A program made the translations under genes and the position numbers. Below the pieces are notes generated by a model, which saw only the letters and a list, made by a program, of their open reading frames with translations, searched no databases and was not told the DNA's origin. DNA of 64,000 bases from assembly GCA_016617855.1 (NCBI GenBank), contig JAECUM010009678.1:1-64000 (forward strand). The letters run 5' to 3'. Position 1 is the stretch's first letter; every line of letters begins with the position of its first letter. The stretch comes from Megalonaias nervosa. Its lineage: Eukaryota > Mollusca > Bivalvia > Unionida > Unionidae. Below, in pieces: positions 19,981-29,955 of this stretch.

Positions 19981-20972
19981 TTAATCATCTGCTTCCAGCA
20001 AAAATATTTCTTCGGCATCTTTATTTAACACTATAGATACAACTCCAGAGAAAGCATCAGTTGAAGTGTTGTAGTATAAATTTTAAACTTTGCAGGGCTA
20101 AAGATAGACAGTCTATACACACCAGTAACTTCTCCGGTATATTTGATAGTGTTATTTTGCTGTGACCATGTTGCTAATCCTGATGCTACTGTGTACACGA
20201 TATTTTTAATTTGTCCGTGTGGAATTTTAATCAGATTAGTTTTTTGAACAATATTAGGTATTCCACTGACAATGTCGTTGAGTTTCATATTAACGTCGGC
20301 TAGTTTTATGTCAACGGTTGGTTGTTCCCCAAAACTTTCTTTAATGGTTTTGTTTATATTTCTACGAAAATTTAAAAACGTTTCTACATGTCTAGAAAAA
20401 GTATTACTGAGTGTATCTAACGAAGTTGTTATTGGAATTTCCTTACCATCAACGTATTTCTTCGTTGCGGCATCAAAATCAGATTCTGGTATTCTAAGAT
20501 TATTAATACCATTATTATTCATATTGAGAAATGCACGCATTATACCGCCGTCGGCTAATACGTACTTTGATTCTTGATCATCGACATATTTTTTTGTTGC
20601 TGCGTCTGTATCTGCGGTTGGATTTCCAAGGTCTATAATTTTATTCGATTCATGATAATGTTGTCCGTGAATGAATCACCAACTTTTTTGACATAATCGT
20701 TGACCGGAATCTTGTATTTTACCTTGATCAGTAAAAGTAACAATATTATTAACAACCGCATCAGGAATTCGTATGACTACATCTGGCAGTTGTATATTAC
20801 TTGTCTTTAATCGTCCTTGTTTATCCTGAAAAACAACGACTTCATTTTGATCCACACTTGTAATATTTAATAAATCGTCAGTCTCATTTCTGAGCTGGTC
20901 AAGAGTTGCATATTTAGATAAATCACCTTGCTGCTGAACTTTACCACGAGATCTTCCGTAAATATCTACCAT
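19981..20972 (-). pseudogene. Fibre-like virion protein (frameshifted)
   Basis: ATG at 20972 (MVDIYGRSRGKVQQQG). The sequence has two copies of a repeat with DAATKKYVD (about 20597-20623 and 20447-20473), preceded by short beta-type phrases (LNMNNNGINNLRIPES). This repeat is typical of tail-fibre and receptor-binding shafts of phages and adintovirus-like elements. Frame changes are visible near 20700, near 20635 and near 20075; after the last, an acidic end (IFLLEADD) closes at TAA 19981. Each frame alone is open and of sensible composition, so the gene decayed recently or the shifts are assembly errors. Confidence 0.65.
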
Positions 20973-20980
20973 TATATTTA

Positions 20981-21410
20981 CTAATGTCTGTTTAAATGTG
21001 ACAACGTAGTATATTCATGCACGACTTTATGAGGTGGGTTTGCTGATTTTGATACAGCATCAAGTACAGCGAGTACTTCACGACCACATATTGGCGGATC
21101 AGTTAATGTTTGTGTTGGTAATTTTGAATACCAGATTGGAATACTTTGCATGCTGCTAACATATTCTAAAAATTCTTTTGGTGGTGCTAGTCCATAAGAA
21201 TCAAAATAAATAATTCCACGTGGATCAATTGCATATCCAACCCAATGAGTGCCACGACCAGAATTTTTATCGAGATTAATAATACCAGTTTCAATATTGT
21301 TTGGGTTTTTTTGGGGGGGGGGGGGTTGGTAATTGATCACGTATAAAAACACCTCTGAAGTTTTTTATTTTTAATTTTTTAGCAGCATCAAGTAAATCAA
21401 AATTAGACAT
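20981..21410 (-). pseudogene. Adenain-like (Ulp1-type) cysteine protease, frameshifted
   Basis: The likely start is at 21410 (MSNFDLLDAAKKLKIKNF). A run of 13 G on the + strand (21313-21325) breaks the frame. The second part carries the catalytic His in GTHWVGYAID, an acidic residue in YFDSYGLAPP and the nucleophile in PPICGRE, the order of adenovirus maturation proteases and Polinton proteases. Total length of ~140 codons is normal for Polinton versions. It would process capsid-associated proteins during maturation. The long homopolymer makes a sequencing or assembly error as likely as true loss. Confidence 0.82.
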
Positions 21411-21483
21411 AGGCAGAATCAATGAACTGTCCCGGGAAGTCTTAGACCCCTTCCGTACCATGAATATGGGGTTCCTGGCAATC
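21411..21483. promoter_or_regulatory. Intergenic segment with a short imperfect direct repeat
   Basis: AGTCTTAGACCCCTTCC near 21439 recurs as AATCTTAGACCCTTCCCC near 21481. The segment is GC-richer than its surroundings and lies between the protease and the pX-like gene. A regulatory role is possible but unproven. Confidence 0.3.
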
Positions 21484-21888
21484 TTAGACCCTTCCCCTTT
21501 TTTTTTTGCAAGATTTTATTCCCTGACCCGTTGCTTTCTTTAATGCCATTCCGGCAGCGGTTCCAACAGCGCCTAATGCAGCTGCCTTTGCAACAGCTGG
21601 GGCTGCAGCGGCTATTAATGCTGGTATTGCTGCAAGAAGTGGAAATATACCACCCGTCTTAGCGATGTCTTTAATGGCGCCCGCAGAAAGATTAAGTTTT
21701 ACACCTTTATTCGACTTTTTGGCTTCATTGAAGGTTCTGAACAGACGTTCTGTAACAGATAATTTATTTGCACCACTCATCTGTTCTCTTTTTAGCGATA
21801 TTTTTAATCCACAGTTATTTTTTGATGCTGATTGTAGCCTTTTAATTTGACCAGGAGTCAGACTAACACTAACGTGAATGTATGACAT
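21484..21888 (-). CDS. pX-like late protein with hydrophobic Ala-rich segment
   Basis: 134 residues, intact. The first half has two helical, Leu/Lys-rich repeats (VSLTPGQIKRLQSA; VKLNLSAGAIKDIAKTGG). The second half is a long Ala/Gly-rich hydrophobic stretch (residues ~82-118), and the end is strongly basic (KSCKKKRGRV). The layout matches the adenovirus pX/pVI-like proteins described for adintoviruses: capsid-internal, DNA-binding and probably membrane-active. It sits between the protease and the capsid gene. Confidence 0.65.
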   Translation of the reverse strand: MSYIHVSVSLTPGQIKRLQSASKNNCGLKISLKREQMSGANKLSVTERLFRTFNEAKKSNKGVKLNLSAGAIKDIAKTGGIFPLLAAIPALIAAAAPAVAKAAALGAVGTAAGMALKKATGQGIKSCKKKRGRV

Positions 21889-21910
21889 TATAGTATTATG
21901 AACGATCTAA

Positions 21911-23299
21911 TTACATGTTTTCTACTGGAGCATCAACGACTCTCATGCGACCACCAACACCTTCAAGTAACATTGATTTATCGCTGAGTATAACGGCTAT
22001 TGCTCTGTAATTGGCAATAACCCCTATTATCACACGAGCTCGAAAATGTATATCTACAACAGATTGTCTAAACAAATCTAAGTGTTCGAGTGAAAAGTAA
22101 TAAATTGGATATAAGGTTGTATAATCTAACTGCGATATTTGTAAACCAGTATCAACATTCTGATCACGCCCCATAAACGACATAAGACGATGATATGCAC
22201 GTGCTACATGATTTTGATCGAAATTCAGTAATACATCCTCGGATGGTTCTTGATGTCCATTTATCCTTAACGAAACCTCAGAAACACCAAGATTATCAAA
22301 TATCATAATACTACGTGTTTGATCATTTACCCGTGCAGCATCTTGAAATGCAATAAATATATGTCGTGGTGCGGCTATTCCCTGCTGAGAGGCTATTTGC
22401 CATGTAAATAAACCATTAATGTTACTCTTGATAGAATCTGTGGTCATTGTTAACCATGATAACATCGATTTACCACCGCTGCCCATGAAAGCAAGTAACC
22501 GATCTTCTTCAGATATTGATGGAGTCATTACTGGCATCCATAATGAAAGTTTTGTAAGAATTACTTTACCAGCATCACCAGGGGGTCGCCATATTGCATC
22601 ATTGTCAGTTGCTTTTCGTACAAGTACAACTGTGTGCTTAGCTCCGAAAATGACTTTTCTGACATTTCTACAGAATCCAAAGATATGTGATAGTGGAATC
22701 GCACATGAAAACGCTCTTCTATTACCTCGTAACATTGCTCGACGTGATCTAAATCCTAAGCTAAAATCTGGATCTACATTAATAATCATACTTTGTACAT
22801 CCGCATCGGCGTTTCTAGCAAAATTTCTTGGTCGCCCTATTTCATATTGTTGATACTCTGGAGAATTAGAAGTATCTTTTACAAACATCATTGATGGACC
22901 AGTTGATCTTGAATAATCATCGCTGTATCTTGCAAGACCAAGTATTGTTGTAGCTACATCAACGTCTTTCTGAATTGATTCAATATTTTTTCCGTCAATC
23001 ATATACGTAGCGCTATCAAATAACGCCATAATGCCGTTATTAACAAAACCGACACTAACATCGTCTCCATATGCTACTGGTACTGCAGGATTAGCGATAT
23101 TTAAAATTTCACCTTCTACTTCAATAAATGCTTCAGCGGGTAAGAAATACCTACTTGTATCTTGAACTTGAAGTTCAATTCTTCCACGCTGATCTGGAAT
23201 TCGTGCATCATTAGAATAATATTGATAATCACGCACAGACTCATCTTTGAGTACTGGTGCGTCCATGTCAAATGCGGGATCAGATACACGTTTGAACAT
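21911..23299 (-). CDS. Major capsid protein (double jelly-roll, hexon-like)
   Basis: A 462-residue intact frame, the usual size for Polinton/adintovirus capsid proteins (PRD1-adenovirus lineage). An N-terminal strand pattern is seen, and the phrase VGFVNNGIMALFDSATYMID at about residues 105-125 is typical of the first jelly roll. A hexon-like middle (RAFSCAIPLSHIFGF) is followed by the second roll (IYYFSLEHLDLFRQSV near 400-415). It forms the capsid facets as trimers. It lies 23 bp from the pX-like gene and 15 bp from the basic protein gene, on the same strand. No lesion is seen. Confidence 0.88.
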   Translation of the reverse strand: MFKRVSDPAFDMDAPVLKDESVRDYQYYSNDARIPDQRGRIELQVQDTSRYFLPAEAFIEVEGEILNIANPAVPVAYGDDVSVGFVNNGIMALFDSATYMIDGKNIESIQKDVDVATTILGLARYSDDYSRSTGPSMMFVKDTSNSPEYQQYEIGRPRNFARNADADVQSMIINVDPDFSLGFRSRRAMLRGNRRAFSCAIPLSHIFGFCRNVRKVIFGAKHTVVLVRKATDNDAIWRPPGDAGKVILTKLSLWMPVMTPSISEEDRLLAFMGSGGKSMLSWLTMTTDSIKSNINGLFTWQIASQQGIAAPRHIFIAFQDAARVNDQTRSIMIFDNLGVSEVSLRINGHQEPSEDVLLNFDQNHVARAYHRLMSFMGRDQNVDTGLQISQLDYTTLYPIYYFSLEHLDLFRQSVVDIHFRARVIIGVIANYRAIAVILSDKSMLLEGVGGRMRVVDAPVENM

Positions 23300-23313
23300 C
23301 TTTATTATATTTG

Positions 23314-23778
23314 CTATCGTCTAACACGAAGACCACTTCCGAAAGTGAGACCACTTCCTGCTATCAGACTAGCGGTTATATATTTTTCTTTTTCTGACAT
23401 TGGTACACTAGCCAACTCTGCTAGTTTTTGATTAGCAGCTTGATTTATTATTTTAATAATATTTGCGGGCATCACTTCGGTGCTAGGTAATTTTACTGGT
23501 TGAGGTTTTTGTCGTATTAATCGTGCTAGTCTATCTTTGATTGCTGAAAATGCTTTACTAGCAACATCACCAACAGCACCAATACCTTTTTCACGAACAA
23601 CATCAATAGCTTTCATTCCTAGTTGCTTTGCAATCGGTATTGCTTTGGGGGCTATCCTTCTAAATAGACCTTGAACAATATCACCTAGTCCATCTCCATA
23701 GGTTGTTTTGTATACTGGTAATCGTGAATTTATTACCCTGACCATGGTCGGTCCACGTTGAGTACTATGTACGATCAT
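23314..23778 (-). CDS. Basic core-like late protein
   Basis: 154 residues from the ATG at 23778. Longer frames upstream are read-through of the neighbouring gene, so this start is preferred. The N-terminus (MVRVINSRLPVYKTTYGDGLG) is followed by an amphipathic basic region (LFRRIAPKAIPIAKQLG; AFSAIKDRLARLIRQK) and a Gly-rich basic end (GSGLTFGSGLRVRR). Composition and position next to the capsid gene fit an internal core or minor capsid protein. No precise family is claimed. Confidence 0.55.
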   Translation of the reverse strand: MIVHSTQRGPTMVRVINSRLPVYKTTYGDGLGDIVQGLFRRIAPKAIPIAKQLGMKAIDVVREKGIGAVGDVASKAFSAIKDRLARLIRQKPQPVKLPSTEVMPANIIKIINQAANQKLAELASVPMSEKEKYITASLIAGSGLTFGSGLRVRR

Positions 23779-23809
23779 TTTATTATAGTAATTGTATTTA
23801 ATTACGTAC

Positions 23810-25011
23810 TCAGTCGCTATAATAATCATCGGCAATTTCATTAATGAGAGAACGATAAATATCAGCATCCATAACACCACCGGTAAATAACCGTCTGCAA
23901 ATATCAGCTGCTTCATTAATTATTTCTGGAGAATTATTACCAGCTCGTTTTCCTCCGATGAGGATTTCTAGTCGTTCAACATCAGCAAGAACATTATTAG
24001 GACACGGAGTAAGATTGCCTCCAGTAGAAAGACCGCTTCCAGTAAAATCCAGAGAAAGATATTTTTCTTTTTCTTTTTCTTCTTCTTTTTCTCTTTTTTT
24101 CTCCTTTTTTCTTCTTTATATATTTTCCTTTGTCCTTTCTCCCATTCGGTTTCTGTACTAAGCGGAGCCTCTAGCCGTTTTTCCTCACTTATTGTTCTGA
24201 CTGGTTGTGGTTGTCGTGGCGATAATTGTTGTTGTGGTAGTGGTGATAATAGTATTGGTGATCGTTGTGGTTGTGGTTGTTGTTGTAATCGTTGTATTGA
24301 TGGCGATGATAATTGTTGTTGTGGTAGTGGTGGTAATAGTATTGGTGATAATTGTTGTTGTGCAATATAGTTATTTATCTTATTTTTATAGTCAATAAAA
24401 TTTGGATCGTTTTTTCGAATTTGATTAGCGTTATAGCGTATGCGATATATCCATTTGTGCCAAGTATCCTCATTTACGGGATCATCAGCGAAGTCAGATT
24501 TTAAAAATTGTTTTCGATTATAATAATCTCTTACAGCAATCTCAATTAATTTTAAATCTTCGGCTTTTCTAATACGATTAATGGCGTCTTCAGTAAACTT
24601 ATCAACCAAATTAACCCTGACTCTTGCTTCTGGTTCTTTTTCTGATTCCGGTATACGATCTTTTATATCACCTATTTCAGCACGAGCTTGGTCAATACCT
24701 TCAAGTATTTCTTGCATTGGTTGAGCAGCAGCTATTTCAGTTGGAAGTTCTCGTAAAATCTTTTTTGTTTTTTTAGTTCTTTCTGCTATTTTTCCAGTTG
24801 CTTCAGCGGTTTTCTCTAACGTAGGAAGAAGACCCTTAGTGGTTTCTGTAATAGGTTTAAATAATTGTTTTGTATCCTCTTCAAATTCAACTTGAGATTC
24901 CTGACGTGATTGTAATTGTTGCTTGACAGAATCACGAACAGGTAAATATTTTTTAATTGCCTCTAATCGCTCTCGAGCTAATTTAGCTGAATGTGGTTCT
25001 CCAATATTCAT
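23810..25011 (-). pseudogene. Late protein with coiled N-terminal half and Gln/Pro linker (frameshifted)
   Basis: ATG at 25011. The first ~190 residues are helical and charged (ETTKGLLPTLEKTAEATG; ARVRVNLVDKFTEDAI), followed by a Gln/Pro/Leu repeat linker (IAQQQLSPILLPPLP type, about 24370-24190) and a Lys-rich tract. A frameshift in this A-rich tract (~24060-24120) moves to a frame with SLDFTGSGLSTGGN, VERLEILIGGKRAGNNSPEI and an end near DDYYSD at 23812. The last part is a common C-terminus in adintovirus-like late proteins. It is the rightmost gene, starting just inside the terminal repeat. Confidence 0.65.
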
Positions 25012-25047
25012 TATTGATAATATTATTTATACTGAATGTTTAATTTA

Positions 25048-25315
25048 CAGCAGCAGGCAGGGTGAACGACAAAAACTGAGTGACCCAGCGAGTAAACGAA
25101 ACGCAGTATAAAATAAAAACAAAAAGTCAAAAATAAAATAACAAAAATGAGCTAACCCAAAGGATTTATTATCTGTTCTCAACAATATGGAAATATACTC
25201 GGTTAGAGGCTTTGGTTTAGAGTTATTGACATTGTTTTTTCAGCCCCTGTAGGAACAGTTATTTTTGTTAACGGACCCTCGGAAAAAGTTGTAGGGTTCA
25301 CCCTGCCTGCTGCTA
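25048..25315 (-). repeat. Right terminal inverted repeat
   Basis: Inverse of 10314-10581, with the same short inverted sequence at both its inner (CAGCAGCAGGCAGGGTGAAC) and outer ends. The poly-A/T tract in the middle and the CTCGGTTAGAGGC region are conserved in both copies. Confidence 0.92.
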
Positions 25316-25321
25316 AGACAG
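25316..25321. repeat. Probable target-site duplication, right (AGACAG)
   Basis: One mismatch to GGACAG at 10310-10315. The gag/pol frame resumes here as DSPKLKADK, in register with the zinc-knuckle end on the left. Confidence 0.55.
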
Positions 25322-26182
25322 TCCAAAATTAAAAGCAGATAAGAGCAAACAGGATCAACAGTGCAGGACGCAACCCCGTACCACTCGAATTTCAAGCAAT
25401 GGATTAGGAATGTACATACAAGGCACAGTGCATGAACTTAAAGTGAATTTTCTCATCGATACAGGTGCAAGTGTTACCATAATTAATGGTCCCATCTATG
25501 AACAAATGTCTGACCTACAAAAGCCATATTTGGAACCGACCGGTTAACCAGTGAAATGGCTGATGGAAAGTGTATCCAAACAAGAGGTGTGGGAAAAATG
25601 GATATCATGATTAAAGATACGAAACTTAAGCACACAGTGTGGGTGGCGGAAACCGACAAATCTATCGATGGAATTCTGGGTTTTGACTTTCTTCAGAGAC
25701 ACCAGTGTTTCCTAGATGCTGGAACTAATATATTTAAGTTGAATGGTCAACCAATGAAATGTGCCACGATGGAATTGAAGAGCAGCAGGTGTTGCCGTGT
25801 GGTAGTGGACAAAACAAGTATCATACCACCGGGAGTGGAAAGTATCATACCAGGGAATGTACTAGACCTAGAAGCTGCGCCCTATTGTGAAATACTTGCA
25901 CCAACCGATAAATTCACCGAGAGGTATCAATTATTGATGGCGAAGTCAGTGGTTAATGCAAAAAATAACTGTATCCCTATTCGGGTGCTCAATCCGTCAG
26001 AAAGATCTGTTAAAGTGTATGAAAAGTCTGTGGCAGCCACGTGTGAGGCTGTGACAGTTGGTAACGAAGCCAGAGTGTTTCCATATCCTCAGACTAACAT
26101 CGTGCAGACTTACTCGAACGGTCGTCGAAGTATCTGGATAACTCCCAGAGAAATGAGTTGGTTAATTTCCTTGTATATTTAA
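25322..26182 (+). pseudogene. Gypsy aspartic protease region (pseudogene)
   Basis: Continues the gag/pol frame after the Polinton. The active site NFLIDTGASVTI is at about 25447-25482, then a frame change near 25545, and the second part has a retropepsin-type ILGFDFLQRHQC. From 25556 the frame is open for 208 codons into the protease-RT linker and stops just before RT. Two lesions make it inactive as read. Confidence 0.75.
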
Positions 26183-26186
26183 CCAG

Positions 26187-27579
26187 GTGTTTGCCCAAGA
26201 TAAGACCGACCTGGGGAGAACCGATATAGTAAAACATTCAATCCACACCGAGAAGGTAACACCCGTTCGCCAACGTCCTCGACGATTACCTCTTGCTCAG
26301 AGTGGAGAAGTGAAAGACCATATTGAGAAAATGTTGAAACAAGGTGTGATTGAGCAATCCGATGGTCCGTGGGCATCGCCCATTGATCTTGTTCGAACGA
26401 AAGATGGATCGACGAGGTTTTGTGTCGATTATATAGAGCTAAATAAAGTGACAAAAAAGGACTCTTTCCCGGTTTCCAGGATCGATGACAAACTGGATTC
26501 TCTTCAAGGATCGAAATAGTTTTGCACTTTAGACTTACAAAGTGGGTATTGGCAGGTGGCCATGGACCCCAAAGATAGATCTAAGACTGGATTTGTCACA
26601 GACTATGGTCTCTATCAGTTCAATGTCATGCCCTTTGTCCTTTGTAATTCGCCTGCTACTTTTGAACGCTTGATGGGCCTAGTCCTAGAAGGACTTTCTT
26701 GGAAGATATACCTCGTCTATTTGGATGAAGTCATTGTGTTCGACGCAGATTTCGGGACGACATTACAGCGCCTGCAAGACGTGTTCGAGAGACTACTAGC
26801 TTCCTGCTTCAAACTGAGTCCAGGAAAGTGCCATCTGTTCCAAAGCAGTGTTTATTATCTGGGGTATAATTATATCTCAAGATGGTGTCCAAACAGATCC
26901 TAATAAAATCAAAGCCATACAGGACTGGCCTAGTCCTACGGAGGTGAGGAGCTTCCTGGGTCTGTGTTCGTACTACAAAAAATCTATTCGAGGATTTGCT
27001 GAGATTGCAAGGCCTTTAACAATACTTACAGAAAACAAATGTCAATTTCAATGGAATGATGCATGTGAGTGGGCATTCCGAACTCTGAAATCCAAGTTGT
27101 CTTCGAGCCCTATGCTGACGCATCCCGACCCAACTGGTTCTAACTTCATTTTGGATACTGACGCCAGTAACCTTTCAATTGGCCCAGTGCTCTCCCAGAA
27201 TCAAGATGAACAGGAAAAGGTTATAGCCTACTACAGCAGGACACTTGGTACAGCAGAAAGGAAGTATTGCGTCATGTGTAAAGACCTCCTTGCAGTTGTC
27301 AGTGCTATCAAGCATTTTCACTGCTATTTGTACGGTAGGAAATTCGTCATTCGTACTGATCATAGTTAATTAAGATGGCTGACTCTGTTCAAGGACGTTG
27401 AAGGCCAACTCGCACGTTGGTTAGAAACTCTTGGGACCTATGATTTCGAAATCATTTACCGAGGGGATAAGAAACACCATAACGCTGGCAACCTGTCACG
27501 TAGGCCTTGTGTACAATGCTCAAATTGCAAAAATGTTGAAATTAAAGATATGAGTGCGAAACAAAACTCCAGTAAATAG
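26187..27579 (+). pseudogene. Gypsy reverse transcriptase-RNase H (pseudogene)
   Basis: RT signatures: WASPIDLVRTKDGSTRFCVD, LDLQSGYWQVAM, FVLCNSPATFERLM and the active site YLDEVIV, where Ty3/gypsy elements have YxDD, so the last Asp is Glu. An in-frame TAG is at 26517 and a frameshift near 26860. RNase H follows with FILDTDASN and VIAYYSRTLGTAERKYC, stopped by TAA at 27367, and the tethered part (QLARWLETLGTYDFEI) continues to 27579. Confidence 0.85.
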
Positions 27580-27689
27580 TGCAAAATCATCGCTGTGATG
27601 TTCTAAGAACTAGTAAGGAAGACAGATACACGGAAGAGTCCTCGTGCATTATAGGGATTTCGAAAAGAGAACAGAGGAAGGCTCAGTAA

Positions 27690-29123
27690 GAGGATAAGGA
27701 TATTGGTTACACAATCAGCTGTGTGGAAGAGTCTGGCGAGCGCCCGAAATGGCATGAAATCTCTATGAAAAATACAGCACTTAAGGCTTTATGGAGTCAG
27801 TGGGGCAGGTTGGAACTCCGGGATGGGGTTTTGTACCATAAATGGGAAGATATAACAGGCAAGGGCATTTCCTGGCAGCTTGTGGTCCCTGCGGTATTTC
27901 GGGATGAAGTTATTGCGAAGTTGCATGATGCCGGTACTGCTGGTCACCTTGGAGTAAACAAGACTCTTTCGAGAATACGGGAGGGATTCTACTTGCCAGG
28001 TGTAGGAGAAAATGTTAAAGACTGGTGTCGTAGCTGTGGCCAGTGTCCAGCACGGAACAGGCCATATAAAGTTAACTGGGCTCCCATGAAAATGTATAAT
28101 GTTGGTGCACCAACGGAACTAATCGCCATAGACATATTGGGACCCTTCCCTGTGTCAAATCATGAAAACAAGTATGTCATTGTGATAGGGGACTATTTCA
28201 CGAAATGATAGAAGCCTTCGCAATGCCAGACCAGGAGGCAGAAACTGTGGCAAAAATTCTAGTGGATCAGTTCATCGCTCGATTCGGTGTACCGATGAAA
28301 ATTCATACAGATCAAGGAAGAAATTTTGAGTCGAATTTGTTCAAGGAGATGTATAACCTTTTAGGGGTAGATAAAACGCGGACTACTGCACTTCACCCAC
28401 AGTCCGATGGAATGGTAGAACGTTTCAATCAGACTAGCGAGAACATTATAGCTACCCTAGTGTCGAACGATCAGAAAAACTGGGATGATATTCTGCCACT
28501 AGCACTCATGACATACCGTAGTGTTGCTCATGACTCAACGAAATTCTCGCCAAATGAAATGATGCTTGGACGAGAAGTGAGGTTACCCATCGATTTGATG
28601 TATGGAACTCTAAAGGAAAAGTCTTTGGACAGAATTTGTTTCAAAATTAAGGATATACTTAGATTGTGCCCGTGAGTTAGCTAGGGAACACATAAGCAAA
28701 TGCGAGCGAAAAGCAGAAATGGTACTACGACTACCGGACACATATTAAAACGTATCAAACGGGAGGTGCTGTGTGGCTACGTGACCCAAAACGGAAAATT
28801 GGGATTAGCCCGAAATTACAATCAAATTGGGATGGGCCCTATCTTATTGTAAAATGTAGCAGTGACTTGGTATATCGCATTTAAAAATCTCCAACACACA
28901 AACCGCGTATGGTTCATTATAATACACTAAACCATTCTATGGTGACAGTACAAAATGGTTGAAGGACAATGTTAACACGAAGAAAGATATTCCTAACAGT
29001 GGCTCCAGTGATGAAAGTGATTCCGATAGGTCTGACAGTGAGACTGACATTCCGGATGTTACGGAGTATGGGCGCGGCAAGCGGGTGCGACGCCGACCGC
29101 AGAGATTTGACCCTGGAGTGTAG
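27690..29123 (+). pseudogene. Gypsy integrase (pseudogene)
   Basis: HHCC zinc domain (HDAGTAGHLGVNKT...CRSCGQC), catalytic residues in AIDILGPF, KIHTDQGRNF and GMVERFNQ. A one-base loss near 28204 (usual FTKWIE) and another shift near 28665 break the frame. A GPY/F-like segment, SNWDGPYLIVKCSSDLVYRI, appears in a third frame near 28830. The acidic/basic tail (SDESDSDRSDSE, then RVRRRPQRFDPG) ends at TAG 29121. Confidence 0.82.
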
Positions 29124-29955
29124 AGTGATCTAAGACATGATCAGGCTCAATAAAGTGACTGTTCCGTGACTGTCAAATGATTTAAATTAGTAGAAATGTC
29201 TAAATGGCTAAATTACATTAGAAATACTTGTGAACTATTTTGTTGGGCATAAGTTTGTAGTGTGTAAATAGGATTTAGCTGACTTAATTAGACAAATAAG
29301 CTTAAGTTTTATATCTCATATTTAATTTTATATTTGGTGAACTCGTGTATCAGACTGCTTCATAATTAATGTCGTAAAAGTACTGATATGATGATATAAC
29401 TCCTGTCAAAACAACACGTGCACCGTCATCTATATGAAGAAATTGAACTGACTCCGACAGTAACATGTGGGACACATGTTTTCAAAGAGGAGAGCAGTGT
29501 GATGAAATTAGATACCTGGGGAGAGGGATGCTATAATGATAGGGACAGTTATGTTTTCCCTATAGGACTGGTTGAAACAATTAGAGCTGTTAATTATAAC
29601 GGAACCGTCTGGCAGAAGACAGTGACCTTAGGGGGTGAGAGAACCCTTATCTGCTTTCATGTGTTAAGTATCAGATTTTAAATAGACTGAATTATGGACT
29701 GTGAAAGTGGTTTTAATAGGATTCACCGACTTAAGTCAGAGAGGGATACGTTTTGTAGCTTTTAGTGTGAAAGTATTAATTAGATTTTCTCTCTCTGTTC
29801 TAACGGATAGTTAGATTGTAATCCTACAGGGAAGTAGGGGTTTTCTTGTGTAATGCAACACAAGGGAAACGGAATGTATATAGTGTAACTTGTAAATACA
29901 CGTGTAAATAGCGGAATTATTTTATGATTTATTTCTAAACCCATCACGTTACAAT
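29124..29955 (+). repeat. Gypsy 3' LTR region
   Basis: Follows the pol stop directly. It contains the ~130-bp segment shared with 9653-9783 (here 29502-29631), an AATAAA near 29150, and may end at GTTACA near 29955. The 5' end of the LTR is not resolved. Confidence 0.5.

Larger units (their letters stand above)
10316..25315. mobile_element. Polinton/Maverick (adintovirus-like) element, ~15.0 kb
   Basis: The insert has ~268-bp terminal inverted repeats and carries the full diagnostic set of its class: rve-type integrase, protein-primed-type PolB, FtsK/HerA ATPase, adenain-like protease and double-jelly-roll capsid protein, with PLA2-like, pX-like and fibre-like genes as in adintoviruses. The late genes form one leftward block (17858-25011). 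The early side has divergent groups: ATPase (-), zinc ribbon/PLA2/integrase (+), PolB-helicase-HNH (-), Cys-rich and homing-type genes (+). It lies inside gypsy gag, so it arrived after the retrotransposon. Broken integrase, polymerase and protease frames mean this copy is not autonomous as read. Confidence 0.93.
9653..29955 (+). mobile_element. Decayed Ty3/gypsy LTR retrotransposon, split by a Polinton
   Basis: Reading rightward there is an LTR-like fragment, the C-terminal part of gag with a zinc knuckle, then (after the 15-kb insert) an aspartic protease, RT, RNase H, an integrase with HHCC and DDE motifs and a GPY/F-like C-terminus, and a 3' LTR region. The order PR-RT-RH-IN is that of Ty3/gypsy. 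The N-terminal half of gag is missing, pol has several frameshifts and stops, and the RT active site is altered, so the copy is dead. The outer limits are uncertain: the left is set by a ~130-bp repeat shared with the 3' end, the right by a possible LTR end (GTTACA) near 29955. I could not find a convincing target duplication. Confidence 0.85.

Noticed and set aside
22419..22853. 144-codon + strand frame inside the capsid gene
   Set aside because: Antisense shadow of the intact major capsid frame with no recognisable features.
24207..24398. Valine-rich hydrophobic frame on the + strand
   Set aside because: Antisense of the Gln/Pro repeat linker of a late gene; low complexity.
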